A stretch of 64,000 nucleotides of DNA from the NCBI RefSeq assembly GCF_900106945.1, contig NZ_FNNE01000009.1:62001-126000 (forward strand). The letters are read 5' to 3'. This stretch comes from Marinobacter mobilis. GTDB taxonomy: Bacteria; Pseudomonadota; Gammaproteobacteria; Pseudomonadales; Oleiphilaceae. The notes below the pieces were generated by a model. It was not told the DNA's origin and made no database searches. It saw nothing but the letters and a program-made list of their open reading frames with translations. A program made the position numbers and the translations under genes. Shown here piece after piece: positions 46,050-55,957 of this stretch. The number at the start of each line of letters is the position of its first letter. Within the stretch, counting starts at the first letter, position 1.

Positions 46050-46994
46050 ATGCCAAGCAAGAACACCCCAAACATTGCCCGCCTCGGTGACAGTGCCAAT
46101 CAATTGGCCATCATTCGGCAAGCGACGGCTGACTGGCAGCAGAACAGTAACCCGTTTACGGTGCTCAGTCGGCGAATGGCGACCAGCCTGGTTCTGGAAG
46201 AATTGATCGCGATTTTTACGGAAGTGCTGGAAACCCTGGTGCGATTTGATCAACTGACCTACCGTCACCGGATCGGCAAACAGGATCTGGTGTTCCGTAG
46301 TGGCCTGGGTGGCCAGCACCGCTGCGAATATCGCCTATCCCTCCAGGGTGAGCACTACGGCGAGCTTACACTGGCACGTCGCCACCGGTTTGATGAAGTC
46401 GAGTTGACGGCCATAGAACAGATGCTGGCCATCGCCATCTGTCCGATTCGAAACGCCTGCCAGTACGCCGTGATTGAACAGGCCACCCTCACAGACTCAC
46501 TGACGTCCGCGCCCAACAAACGGGCCCTCGATCTGGCGCTGAGCCAAGCCTGCAGTGTTGCCGAACGCCACCGCGAGAATTATTCGCTCATCATCTGCGA
46601 CCTCGATCATTTCAAGCAGGTCAACGACACCTACGGGCATGTGATCGGGGACCATCTGCTGAAGGCCGCAGCCCGTGAGATTGAACTGGCGGTCAGAAGC
46701 TCGGATCAGTCCTACCGGTTTGGCGGAGAAGAATTCGCGGTTTTACTTCCCCATACCGAAGAGAAAGACGCTCAGGTCGTGGCGGAGAGAATCCGCAGGC
46801 GGATTGCCAATCTGACAGTAGATTGCGGTGATGACGACGTGACGGTGACCGTCAGCGCCGGAGTGGCGACAAGACAGCGCAACGAGTCTCCGGAACAGTG
46901 GCTGGCCCGTGCCGATGAAGCCCTCTACCGGGCCAAGAGCTGCGGCCGGAATTGCACCAGCATTGCCAGCAGGATTGCCCGATCCACCGGGTGA
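46050..46994 (+). CDS. Diguanylate cyclase (GGDEF protein)
   Basis: The 314-residue product is a soluble GGDEF enzyme that should make c-di-GMP from GTP. An N-terminal domain of about 145 residues (GAF-like in layout: LFRSGLGGQHRCEYRLSLQG-type strands) precedes the catalytic domain. Active-site parts are present: ICDLDHFKQVNDTYGH with the metal Asp, and GGEEF at 225-229. An inhibitory I-site RSSD at 216-219, exactly five residues upstream, implies product feedback. The usual LTGLPNRR start is relaxed to LTSAPNKR. The N-terminal ligand is unknown. It is divergent from the GntR gene and convergent with rluB. Confidence 0.87.
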   Translation: MPSKNTPNIARLGDSANQLAIIRQATADWQQNSNPFTVLSRRMATSLVLEELIAIFTEVLETLVRFDQLTYRHRIGKQDLVFRSGLGGQHRCEYRLSLQGEHYGELTLARRHRFDEVELTAIEQMLAIAICPIRNACQYAVIEQATLTDSLTSAPNKRALDLALSQACSVAERHRENYSLIICDLDHFKQVNDTYGHVIGDHLLKAAAREIELAVRSSDQSYRFGGEEFAVLLPHTEEKDAQVVAERIRRRIANLTVDCGDDDVTVTVSAGVATRQRNESPEQWLARADEALYRAKSCGRNCTSIASRIARSTG

Positions 46995-47017
46995 ACCAGA
47001 CAATCCTGAGCGAGACG

Positions 47018-47974
47018 TCAGCGTTTAGGGGATTTCTGGGGAGCTTTGCGACGACCTCCGGCCGGTTTACTGTCGCTGACCTGCCATTTGGAACCCGACG
47101 GTTTACGGGCCGAACGTGGAGGCTGCTTTTTGCGCAACCGCTCCTGGGAGGTTTTCTCGCCTGGGGTTTTATGGGGAATCGCGACGGGCTCCAGATCAAC
47201 CGAACGGCTCAGGTCGTCTGTGGCTTTCTGATCCAGCTCTTCCCATCGGCCAACAGATAACCGGCTGGGAAGGAAAATCGGCCCGTAACGAACCCGCTTC
47301 AGGCGACTGACCCGCACACCCTGAGACTCCCACAGGCGACGAACCTCACGATTACGCCCTTCCATCAGGGTTACGTGAAACCACCGGTTAAGACCACTGC
47401 CGCCGGCCGGGCTGACATCCGTAAACTGCGCCATGCCGTCGTCCAGCAGAACGCCCTCAAGGAGGCGACCGATCATCGCCTCATCCACTTCGCCGAAAAT
47501 CCGCACCGCATATTCACGGTCGATCTCATGGGACGGGTGCATCAGCCGATTAGCCAGCTCACCGTCTGTGGTGAACAGCATCAGGCCGGTGGTATTGATA
47601 TCAAGACGGCCTACGGCGATCCAGCGCTGGTCCTTGAGGCGTGGGAGCTGGTCAAACACGGTAGGACGCCCCTCAGGATCTTTGCGGGAAGTCACTTCGC
47701 CTTCCGGCTTGTTGTAGACCAGCACCCGACGAACCACCTCTGCAGCCGCCTCAAGATCAATCCGCCGGTCGTCGAGTTCGACCCGGTCGGTGGGCAGGGC
47801 TTTCTGTCCCATGACCGCAATCTCGCCATTGACCTTCAGCCGCCCCGCCTCAATCATCGCCTCGATGGTTCGGCGTGAGCCCAGGCCTGCCCGGGACAGC
47901 AACTTCTGCAGACGCTCAGGTTCTGCGACAACCGGGGCGGACGTATGTTCGCGACGGGAACGATGTGATCCCAT
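47018..47974 (-). CDS. rluB: 23S rRNA pseudouridine(2605) synthase RluB
   Basis: RluB converts U2605 of 23S rRNA to pseudouridine. The 318-residue product has an N-terminal S4 RNA-binding domain (ERLQKLLSRAGLGSRRTIEA, 20-39). The RsuA-type catalytic domain has Asp125 in VGRLDINTTGLML, YNKPEGEVTSRKD, and the C-terminal block TLMEGRNREVRRLWESQG. A lysine- and arginine-rich tail of about 60 residues follows, as in many RluB proteins. An AAAGGA precedes the ATG. It is the last gene of trpS-scpA-scpB-rluB. Confidence 0.92.
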   Translation of the reverse strand: MGSHRSRREHTSAPVVAEPERLQKLLSRAGLGSRRTIEAMIEAGRLKVNGEIAVMGQKALPTDRVELDDRRIDLEAAAEVVRRVLVYNKPEGEVTSRKDPEGRPTVFDQLPRLKDQRWIAVGRLDINTTGLMLFTTDGELANRLMHPSHEIDREYAVRIFGEVDEAMIGRLLEGVLLDDGMAQFTDVSPAGGSGLNRWFHVTLMEGRNREVRRLWESQGVRVSRLKRVRYGPIFLPSRLSVGRWEELDQKATDDLSRSVDLEPVAIPHKTPGEKTSQERLRKKQPPRSARKPSGSKWQVSDSKPAGGRRKAPQKSPKR

Positions 47975-48033
47975 GATGTGATCCTTTCAAGTCATTCGGT
48001 GAATGTGCCGGTACGATGAACGTGTGCCGGCAC

Positions 48034-48699
48034 TCAGTGTAGGGTCTGCTGCGAATCCTGGGAGGGCGTATCGCCCTCCCCAGCGGCGTCCGGCTGCGTC
48101 TCAACAGACTCGGAAAACGCAATCTCGCCCTGCATGTTTTTTTCAATCTCGCGACCAATGTCTTCCAGGTCACGCACTTCGGACAGAGGCGGCAACTGGT
48201 CGAGACTGGTCAGGTTGAAATAATCCAGGAACTGGCGGGTGGTGGCATACATCGCAGGCCGACCCGGCACATCGCGATGCCCGACAACGCGAACCCATTC
48301 CCGTTCGAGCAAGGTACGAACGATATTACTGCTGACGGTTACCCCGCGAATTTCCTCAATCTCACCTCGGGTGATCGGCTGGCGGTAAGCAATCAGCGCA
48401 AGGGTTTCGAGCAACGCCCGAGAGTAACGCTGGGGTTTCTCCTCGAACAGTCTCGAAACCCACTTGGCGTAGTCTTCCCGCACTTGCAGACGATATCCGC
48501 TTGCCACCTTCTTAAGCTCAAAACCGCGACCTTCACAGGCGGCCTCGACCTGTACCATGACATGTTCCAAAAGCTGTCGGGCGGGCCTGTCGTTGTCGTC
48601 GAAAAGCTCCTGCAACTGATCCAGCGACAGCGGTTTACCCGCCGCCAGCAAGGCAGCTTCAACAATAGCCTGTAAATGACGGATACGTTCTTCGTTCAT
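48034..48699 (-). CDS. scpB: Segregation and condensation protein ScpB
   Basis: ScpB dimerises, binds ScpA and stabilises the SMC ring. The 221-residue product has two winged-helix domains: [20 protein letters not shown] at the start, [20 protein letters not shown] in the middle, then [20 protein letters not shown] and [19 protein letters not shown] Glu/Gln-rich tail ends the protein. It follows scpA by 50 bp, and smc lies nearby. Confidence 0.94.
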   Translation of the reverse strand: MNEERIRHLQAIVEAALLAAGKPLSLDQLQELFDDNDRPARQLLEHVMVQVEAACEGRGFELKKVASGYRLQVREDYAKWVSRLFEEKPQRYSRALLETLALIAYRQPITRGEIEEIRGVTVSSNIVRTLLEREWVRVVGHRDVPGRPAMYATTRQFLDYFNLTSLDQLPPLSEVRDLEDIGREIEKNMQGEIAFSESVETQPDAAGEGDTPSQDSQQTLH

Positions 48700-48749
48700 G
48701 CCAGCTCTAACCGGGATGCCTGTATATATATGAATTCTGCTCCGCCGAA

Positions 48750-49589
48750 TCAGTCGGCAGCACGGGAGCGGATATGGATGGGAGCAAATACGTCACTCTG
48801 CACGACTTCAATCAACTGCTCTTTGACCAATTCGAGGGTTGCCAGAAAGGTCACAACGACCCCAAGCCGCCCCTCCTCCGGGGTAAACAGGCTTTCAAAG
48901 CTGACGAAACGGTCACCGCTGAGCGCCTGCAAAATCGACGACATACGCTCCCGGGTTGAGAGTTTTTCCTTTTCTACATGATGACTGGTAAACAGGTCAG
49001 CCCGTTTAAGCACACCCTGCAGCGCCAGCAACATCTCACGCAGGTCGACGTCGGGGTGCGGCTGGCTCGCCGGCATCTTGGGCAGGGCCGCAGATCCGAC
49101 AAAGTTATCGCGATCAAGCCTCGGCATCTCATCGATGTCCTCGGCCGCCTTTTTAAAGCGTTCGTACTGCTGCAGACGCCGGATCAGCTCAGCCCGCGGA
49201 TCGTGTTCTTCGTCGTCTTCGCTTTCCTGGCGCGGTAACAGCATGCGGGACTTGATCTCCGCCAGGGTCGCCGCCATCACCAGATATTCCGCGGCCAACT
49301 CGAAACGCATGGCTTCTATGGCGCCAATATAGTCCATGTACTGGCGGGTAATTTCGCTCACATCGATATCAAGGATATCCATGTTCTGACGCCGGATCAG
49401 GTACAGCAACAGATCGAGCGGGCCTTCAAAGGCCTCCAGGAAAACCGCCAATGCGTCCGGCGGAATATAGAGATCCTTCGGCACTTCAACCAGCGGCTTA
49501 CCGGAGACCATTGCCAACGGCCCTACCCCGGCAGGCGCATCGTCCTCCGGGGCATCTATGGTCGGGTTGCTGGCGGCGTCTTCCATCAT
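48750..49589 (-). CDS. scpA: Segregation and condensation protein ScpA
   Basis: ScpA is the kleisin that closes the SMC ring. The 279-residue product contains the conserved N-terminal block [20 protein letters not shown] and [20 protein letters not shown], then an acidic middle. The C-terminal winged helix carries [20 protein letters not shown]. The first ~45 residues are an acidic Asp/Ala/Pro extension; internal starts are possible. It lies between trpS and scpB. Confidence 0.93.
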   Translation of the reverse strand: MMEDAASNPTIDAPEDDAPAGVGPLAMVSGKPLVEVPKDLYIPPDALAVFLEAFEGPLDLLLYLIRRQNMDILDIDVSEITRQYMDYIGAIEAMRFELAAEYLVMAATLAEIKSRMLLPRQESEDDEEHDPRAELIRRLQQYERFKKAAEDIDEMPRLDRDNFVGSAALPKMPASQPHPDVDLREMLLALQGVLKRADLFTSHHVEKEKLSTRERMSSILQALSGDRFVSFESLFTPEEGRLGVVVTFLATLELVKEQLIEVVQSDVFAPIHIRSRAAD

Positions 49590-49614
49590 ATCCGGATCGG
49601 TCAGTTCTGCGGGC

Positions 49615-50829
49615 TTAGCGATAGCTCAGGCCCATCGCCTCACGAACTTCCTCAAGGGTATCCCGTGCCGCATCACGAGCTCGTTCGCAACCTTCTTCGA
49701 TGATGGCACGGACGAGATCGGGGCTGCTCTCGTATTCCGCGGCCCGCTCATGCAACGGACGCTGCTCTTCCACAATGGAATCAATCAGCGGCTTCTTGCA
49801 CTCCAGACAGCCGATACCGGCACTCCGACAACCGGCCTGAACCCACTGCTTGGTATCTTCATCCGAATAAACCTCGTGGAGACCCCACACCGGACATTTC
49901 TCAGGCTCGCCCGGGTCGGTCAGACGAACGCGCTGGGGATCTGTCTGCATGGTGCGAATTTTCTGCGCCACACTGTCCGGCTCTTCGCGCAGGCCAATGG
50001 TGTTGTGGTAGGACTTGGACATTTTCTGGCCGTCCAGTCCGGGCATCTTGGATTCCGGCGTCAGCAGCGGTTGCGGCTCAGGCAGAATAACCTTGCCGCC
50101 GCCTTCAATATAGCCGTATAGGCGTTCACGGTCGCCCAGGGAAATGTTCTGCTGTTCTTTCAGCAGCGCACGGGCAGTTTCCAGAGCTTCCAGATCGCCC
50201 TCTTCCTGAAAACGCTTTTTCAGCGAACGGTAGAGCTTGGCGTTCTTCTTGCCCATCTTGACGATGGCACCTTCCGCCTGCTCCTCAAAGCCCGGCTCTC
50301 GTCCGTAGATATGATTGAAGCGGCGCGCAACTTCCCGGGTAATCTCCACATGGGATACCTGATCAGCACCCACCGGGACCCGGCCAGCGCGATACATCAG
50401 AATGTCAGCACTCTGCAGCAGTGGATAACCCAGGAAACCATAGGTCGCCAGATCCTTTTCCCGCAGCTTTTCCTGCTGATCCTTGTAGGTCGGTACCCGC
50501 TCCAGCCAACCCAGCGGAGTAATCATCGACAACAGAAGGTGAAGCTCGGCGTGCTCCGGTACCTTCGACTGAATGAACATGGTTGAGGAACCGGGATTGA
50601 CCCCGGCAGCCAGCCAGTCGATGACCATGTCCCAGACACTCGCTTCAATGGCGCTGGGATCGTCGTAATTTGTGGTCAGAGCGTGCCAGTCTGCAACAAA
50701 GAAGAAGCACTCGTATTCATGCTGGAGTTTCACCCAGTTTTTCAGCACACCGTGGTAGTGACCAAGGTGAAGCTTGCCAGTGGGGCGCATTCCTGACAGC
50801 ACTCTTTGCTGGGAATCTACAGAACTCAA
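49615..50829 (-). CDS. trpS: Tryptophanyl-tRNA synthetase with a Cys4 motif
   Basis: The 404-residue enzyme charges tRNA-Trp. The class I motifs are HLGH (21-24) and KMSKS (269-273). A charged helical insert lies at about 185-245 (KMGKKNAKLYRSLKKRFQEE). The C-terminal domain carries Cys312, Cys334, Cys341 and Cys344, spaced C-x21-C-x6-C-x2-C. This is close to the C-x22-C-x6-C-x2-C of the Thermotoga TrpRS that holds a [4Fe-4S] cluster. The start codon is TTG, 8 bp after AAGGAG; an out-of-frame ATGCTTTGA overlaps it. It heads the scpA-scpB-rluB operon. Confidence 0.93.
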   Translation of the reverse strand: MSSVDSQQRVLSGMRPTGKLHLGHYHGVLKNWVKLQHEYECFFFVADWHALTTNYDDPSAIEASVWDMVIDWLAAGVNPGSSTMFIQSKVPEHAELHLLLSMITPLGWLERVPTYKDQQEKLREKDLATYGFLGYPLLQSADILMYRAGRVPVGADQVSHVEITREVARRFNHIYGREPGFEEQAEGAIVKMGKKNAKLYRSLKKRFQEEGDLEALETARALLKEQQNISLGDRERLYGYIEGGGKVILPEPQPLLTPESKMPGLDGQKMSKSYHNTIGLREEPDSVAQKIRTMQTDPQRVRLTDPGEPEKCPVWGLHEVYSDEDTKQWVQAGCRSAGIGCLECKKPLIDSIVEEQRPLHERAAEYESSPDLVRAIIEEGCERARDAARDTLEEVREAMGLSYR

Positions 50830-50980
50830 AGCATGAACTCCTTCTTTTCAACGTTGGGAGGCCGGCGCCTGAAGCCGCCAGAGGCGCTACAGGGGACCTT
50901 GATCCAGCCTGTCGGGACAGGGCTGACCGGCCATTATAGACCGATGCGAACGCCAGAGTAAGGCGCTCCAGCCCAAAAGC

Positions 50981-51023
50981 ACAAAACCCCCGCCTCCGGC
51001 ATAACCGGAAGCGGGGGTTTTGT
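50981..51023 (-). terminator. Rho-independent terminator after sucD
   Basis: A long stem ACAAAACCCCCGC / GCGGGGGTTTTGT, with an inner CCGG hairpin, lies 15 bp past the sucD stop on the minus strand. The T-tract on the minus strand is interrupted (TTTTGTGCTTTT). The stem is nearly symmetric and could also act in the other direction. Confidence 0.85.
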
Positions 51024-51038
51024 CAGGAGGCAACCAGC

Positions 51039-51911
51039 TTACCAGCCAGTCAGCTCCTTCAGTGCCTGACCGATATCGGCCAGGCTACGCACGGTTTTAA
51101 CACCAGCGTCATTCAGGGCAGCGAACTTCTCGTCCGCAGTACCCTTACCACCAGAGATGATGGCACCGGCGTGGCCCATACGCTTGCCTGGAGGTGCAGT
51201 AACACCGGCAATGTAGGAAACCACCGGCTTGGTTACGTTTTCCTTGATAAACGCAGCCGCTTCTTCCTCGGCAGTACCACCAATTTCACCGATCATCACA
51301 ATCGCTTCAGTCTGCGGGTCTTCCTGCAGAAGCTTGAGAATATCAATGAAGTTGGAGCCCGGGATCGGGTCACCACCAATACCGATACAGGTAGACTGAC
51401 CAAAACCGAAGTCAGTGGTCTGCTTGACGGCTTCGTATGTCAGGGTACCTGAACGGGAAACAATACCCACCTTGCCCGGCTTGTGAATATGGCCCGGCAT
51501 GATACCGATCTTGCACTCACCCGGAGTGATCACACCCGGACAGTTCGGACCGATCATACGCACACCCTTACGATCGACGTACTCTTTGGCGTACAGCATG
51601 TCGATGGTAGGAATACCTTCGGTGATACAGACGATCAGCTCGATACCGGCATCTGCCGCTTCGATGATGGCATCTTTACAGAACGGCGCAGGAACGTAGA
51701 TAACAGTCGCCTGAGCACCGGTAGCCTCTACGGCGTCACGAACGGTGTTGAACACAGGCAGACCCAGATGGGTGGTTCCGCCTTTGCCGGGGCTAACGCC
51801 ACCAACCATCTGAGTGCCGTATTCGATAGCCTGCTCGGAGTGGAAGGTGCCCTGTGCACCGGTGAAACCCTGGCAGATGACTTTGGTATCTTTGTTGATC
51901 AGGACGCTCAT
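51039..51911 (-). CDS. sucD: Succinyl-CoA synthetase alpha subunit
   Basis: SucD with SucC converts succinyl-CoA to succinate with formation of a nucleoside triphosphate. The 290-residue product has the CoA-binding Rossmann start ([19 protein letters not shown]), [15 protein letters not shown] and the phosphorylated His247 in [14 protein letters not shown]. The start overlaps the sucC stop by 1 bp, and a terminator follows, closing the sucAB-lpdA-sucCD set. Confidence 0.97.
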   Translation of the reverse strand: MSVLINKDTKVICQGFTGAQGTFHSEQAIEYGTQMVGGVSPGKGGTTHLGLPVFNTVRDAVEATGAQATVIYVPAPFCKDAIIEAADAGIELIVCITEGIPTIDMLYAKEYVDRKGVRMIGPNCPGVITPGECKIGIMPGHIHKPGKVGIVSRSGTLTYEAVKQTTDFGFGQSTCIGIGGDPIPGSNFIDILKLLQEDPQTEAIVMIGEIGGTAEEEAAAFIKENVTKPVVSYIAGVTAPPGKRMGHAGAIISGGKGTADEKFAALNDAGVKTVRSLADIGQALKELTGW

Positions 51912-53077
51912 TACTTACCTCCCGCAGCTTTAACGACTTGCTCAGCAGCATCCGTCAGGCTGGTTGCAGCGATGATGTTCAGGCCGCTTTCTGCGAGCAC
52001 TTTGGAACCCAGTTCAGCGTTGTTACCTTCGAGGCGAACCACGACCGGTACCTTGACGCCAACTTCCTTAACCGCACCGATAATACCCTCAGCAATCATG
52101 TCGCAACGGACAATACCACCGAAGATGTTGACCAGAACTGCCTGTACAGCATCGTCAGACAGGATGATCTTGAACGCTTCGGTAACGCGCTCTTTGGTCG
52201 CACCGCCACCTACGTCCAGGAAGTTGGCCGGCTGGCCACCGTGCAGCTTGACGATATCCATGGTGCCCATGGCAAGGCCTGCGCCGTTAACCATGCAACC
52301 GATGTTGCCTTCAAGAGCTACGTAGTTCAGCTCCCACTTGGCAGCGTCGGCTTCGCGCTGATCTTCCTGGGAAGGATCGTGCATTTCATGGATTTTCTTC
52401 TGACGGTACAGAGCGTTGCCGTCCACATTGATCTTTGCGTCGAGGCAGTGGAGGTCGCCCGCCGGGGTGATAACCAGAGGGTTGATCTCGAGCAGAGCCA
52501 GATCGTAGTCTTCAAACAGCTTTGCCAGACCCAGGAAAATCTTGGTGAACTGGCCAACCTGCTTGCCTTCCAGGCCGAGTTTAAACGCCAGCTCACGACC
52601 CTGATAAGGCTGAGCGCCGACCAGCGGATCGATGCTTGCCTTGAGAATCTTCTCCGGAGTTTCTTCCGCTACCTTTTCGATTTCCACGCCACCTTCAGTG
52701 GAGGCCATGAAAACGATGCTGCGGGTGCTGCGATCAACAACAGCGCCCAGGTAGAGTTCCTGATCGATGTCAGTGAGGGACTCAACAAGAATCTTGCTAA
52801 CCGGCTGACCATTTTCGTCCGTCTGGTAGGTGACCAGGTTTTTGCCCAGCCAGTGCTCTGCGAACTCGCGAATCTCGTCTTTGCTCTTGACCAGCTTCAC
52901 ACCGCCAGCCTTGCCGCGACCACCCGCGTGTACCTGAGCCTTGACAACCCAGGCATCTCCGCCGATTTCGTCAGCAGCCGCAGCCGCTTCTTTTGGTGTA
53001 TCACAGGCAATGCCCTTGGATACAGGCAAGCCATATTCAGCGAACAGCTGCTTGCCCTGATATTCGTGCAAATTCAT
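51911..53077 (-). CDS. sucC: Succinyl-CoA synthetase beta subunit
   Basis: SucC carries the ATP-grasp nucleotide site of succinyl-CoA synthetase. The 388-residue product begins [20 protein letters not shown], matching E. coli in sequence and length. It has [19 protein letters not shown] and the C-terminal blocks [18 protein letters not shown] and [23 protein letters not shown] precedes the chosen ATG; an upstream start adding 19 residues is rejected. Confidence 0.97.
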   Translation of the reverse strand: MNLHEYQGKQLFAEYGLPVSKGIACDTPKEAAAAADEIGGDAWVVKAQVHAGGRGKAGGVKLVKSKDEIREFAEHWLGKNLVTYQTDENGQPVSKILVESLTDIDQELYLGAVVDRSTRSIVFMASTEGGVEIEKVAEETPEKILKASIDPLVGAQPYQGRELAFKLGLEGKQVGQFTKIFLGLAKLFEDYDLALLEINPLVITPAGDLHCLDAKINVDGNALYRQKKIHEMHDPSQEDQREADAAKWELNYVALEGNIGCMVNGAGLAMGTMDIVKLHGGQPANFLDVGGGATKERVTEAFKIILSDDAVQAVLVNIFGGIVRCDMIAEGIIGAVKEVGVKVPVVVRLEGNNAELGSKVLAESGLNIIAATSLTDAAEQVVKAAGGK

Positions 53078-53211
53078 AGTTTTTTGTCCCGTTATTGATG
53101 GAGGATAACCACGTACGGAATTTGAATCCGCCAACTGCGAATTCCGTTCGACATACCGGGGATCACCTCAGTACGCCATAGCGCGCCAGAAAGCTACCAC
53201 CTTATGGCAAC

Positions 53212-53233
53212 GGGGCGCCCACATTGGCGCCCC
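53212..53233 (-). other. GC-rich hairpin between lpdA and sucC
   Basis: A perfect 8-bp stem GGGGCGCC / GGCGCCCC with a 6-nt loop lies 17 bp after the lpdA stop on the minus strand. No T-run follows, so a full rho-independent stop is unlikely. An mRNA-stabilising or partial attenuating hairpin separating lpdA from sucCD is more plausible. Confidence 0.6.
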
Positions 53234-53249
53234 TGCTCTCATGACTGCG

Positions 53250-54692
<1,443 letters not shown>

Positions 54693-54725
54693 TTATCCTG
54701 TTTACTGATTCGATGAGTGACAGAT

Positions 54726-55931
54726 TCAGACGTCCAGCAGAATGCGCGCCGGGTCTTCGACCATTTCCTTGATGGCTACCAGGAACTGGACAGCTTCTTT
54801 GCCGTCGATCATACGGTGATCGTATGACAGAGCCAGATACATCATCGGCAAAATAACCACTTCACCGTTCACCGCCATCGGACGCTCCTGGATCTTGTGC
54901 ATACCCAGGATGGCCGTCTGTGGCGGGTTAAGGATCGGGGTGGACATCAGAGAGCCGAATACACCACCGTTAGAGATGGTGAAAGTTCCGCCGGTCATTT
55001 CCTCAATACCAAGCTTACCGTCGCGGGCTTTGGTGCCATATTCGACGATTTTCTTCTCGACATCAGCCAGACCCATGGCATCGGTATCACGCAAGACCGG
55101 TACCACCAGGCCCCGATCGCTGGACACGGCAACGCCGATATCCTGATAGCCATGATAAACAATGTCATTGCCGTCGATAGACGCGTTCACCATCGGGAAA
55201 CGCTTGAGCGCCTCGGTAGCTGCCTTGACGAACAGTGACATGAAACCGAGCTTGATGCCGTGACGCTTCTCGAAGCCGTCCTTGTACTGCTTTCGCAGAT
55301 CCATCAGCGGCTTCATGTTGACCTCGTTGAAGGTGGTCAACATGGCCGCATTCTGCTGTGCACTCACCAGACGCTTGGCAATGCTTGCACGCAGACGGGT
55401 CATCGCTACCCGCTTCTCCGGGCGCTCGCCGGCGGCCAGTGCAACTTGCGGCGCAGGTGCAGCAGCGGGAACTACGGGCGCTGCGGACTTCTGGCCGTCA
55501 ATGTGATTCTGAACGTCTTCCTTGGTAACCAGACCGCTCTTTCCGGTGCCTTTGACGGCAGACGCATCAACGCCCTTCTCTTCGGCAAGCTTGCGGGCTG
55601 CCGGGCTCAGTACCGCATCGGCTGATGCCGCCGCAGGTGCTGCTGCAGCTTCCGGAGCTGGCTCTGCCTTGGCGGCGGCCGGCGCCGCAGCGGCACCTTC
55701 CTTGAAGCGGGCAATAACTTCGCCGCTTTCAATGGTGTCGCCTTCACCCTTGATAACTTCTTCAATCACACCATCAGCAGGTGCAACAACTTCGAGGACC
55801 ACCTTGTCTGTCTCAATATCGACAATCAGCTCGTCACGAGAACAGGCTTCACCAGGCTGCTTGTGCCAGGTCGCTACAGTGCCCTCAGCGACCGACTCTG
55901 GAAATACGGGGGCTTTAATCTCAATTGACAT
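54726..55931 (-). CDS. sucB: Dihydrolipoyllysine succinyltransferase (E2o subunit)
   Basis: SucB forms the core of the 2-oxoglutarate dehydrogenase complex and transfers succinyl groups to CoA. The 401-residue product has a single lipoyl domain with the lipoylated Lys43 in [12 protein letters not shown] and an Ala/Pro-rich hinge. The E1/E3-binding domain follows ([20 protein letters not shown]). The catalytic domain carries His372 and Asp376 in [12 protein letters not shown]. It follows sucA by 26 bp. Confidence 0.96.
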   Translation of the reverse strand: MSIEIKAPVFPESVAEGTVATWHKQPGEACSRDELIVDIETDKVVLEVVAPADGVIEEVIKGEGDTIESGEVIARFKEGAAAAPAAAKAEPAPEAAAAPAAASADAVLSPAARKLAEEKGVDASAVKGTGKSGLVTKEDVQNHIDGQKSAAPVVPAAAPAPQVALAAGERPEKRVAMTRLRASIAKRLVSAQQNAAMLTTFNEVNMKPLMDLRKQYKDGFEKRHGIKLGFMSLFVKAATEALKRFPMVNASIDGNDIVYHGYQDIGVAVSSDRGLVVPVLRDTDAMGLADVEKKIVEYGTKARDGKLGIEEMTGGTFTISNGGVFGSLMSTPILNPPQTAILGMHKIQERPMAVNGEVVILPMMYLALSYDHRMIDGKEAVQFLVAIKEMVEDPARILLDV

Positions 55932-55957
55932 CTCTGTTCCTTAAGTTCGGTAGCTCG

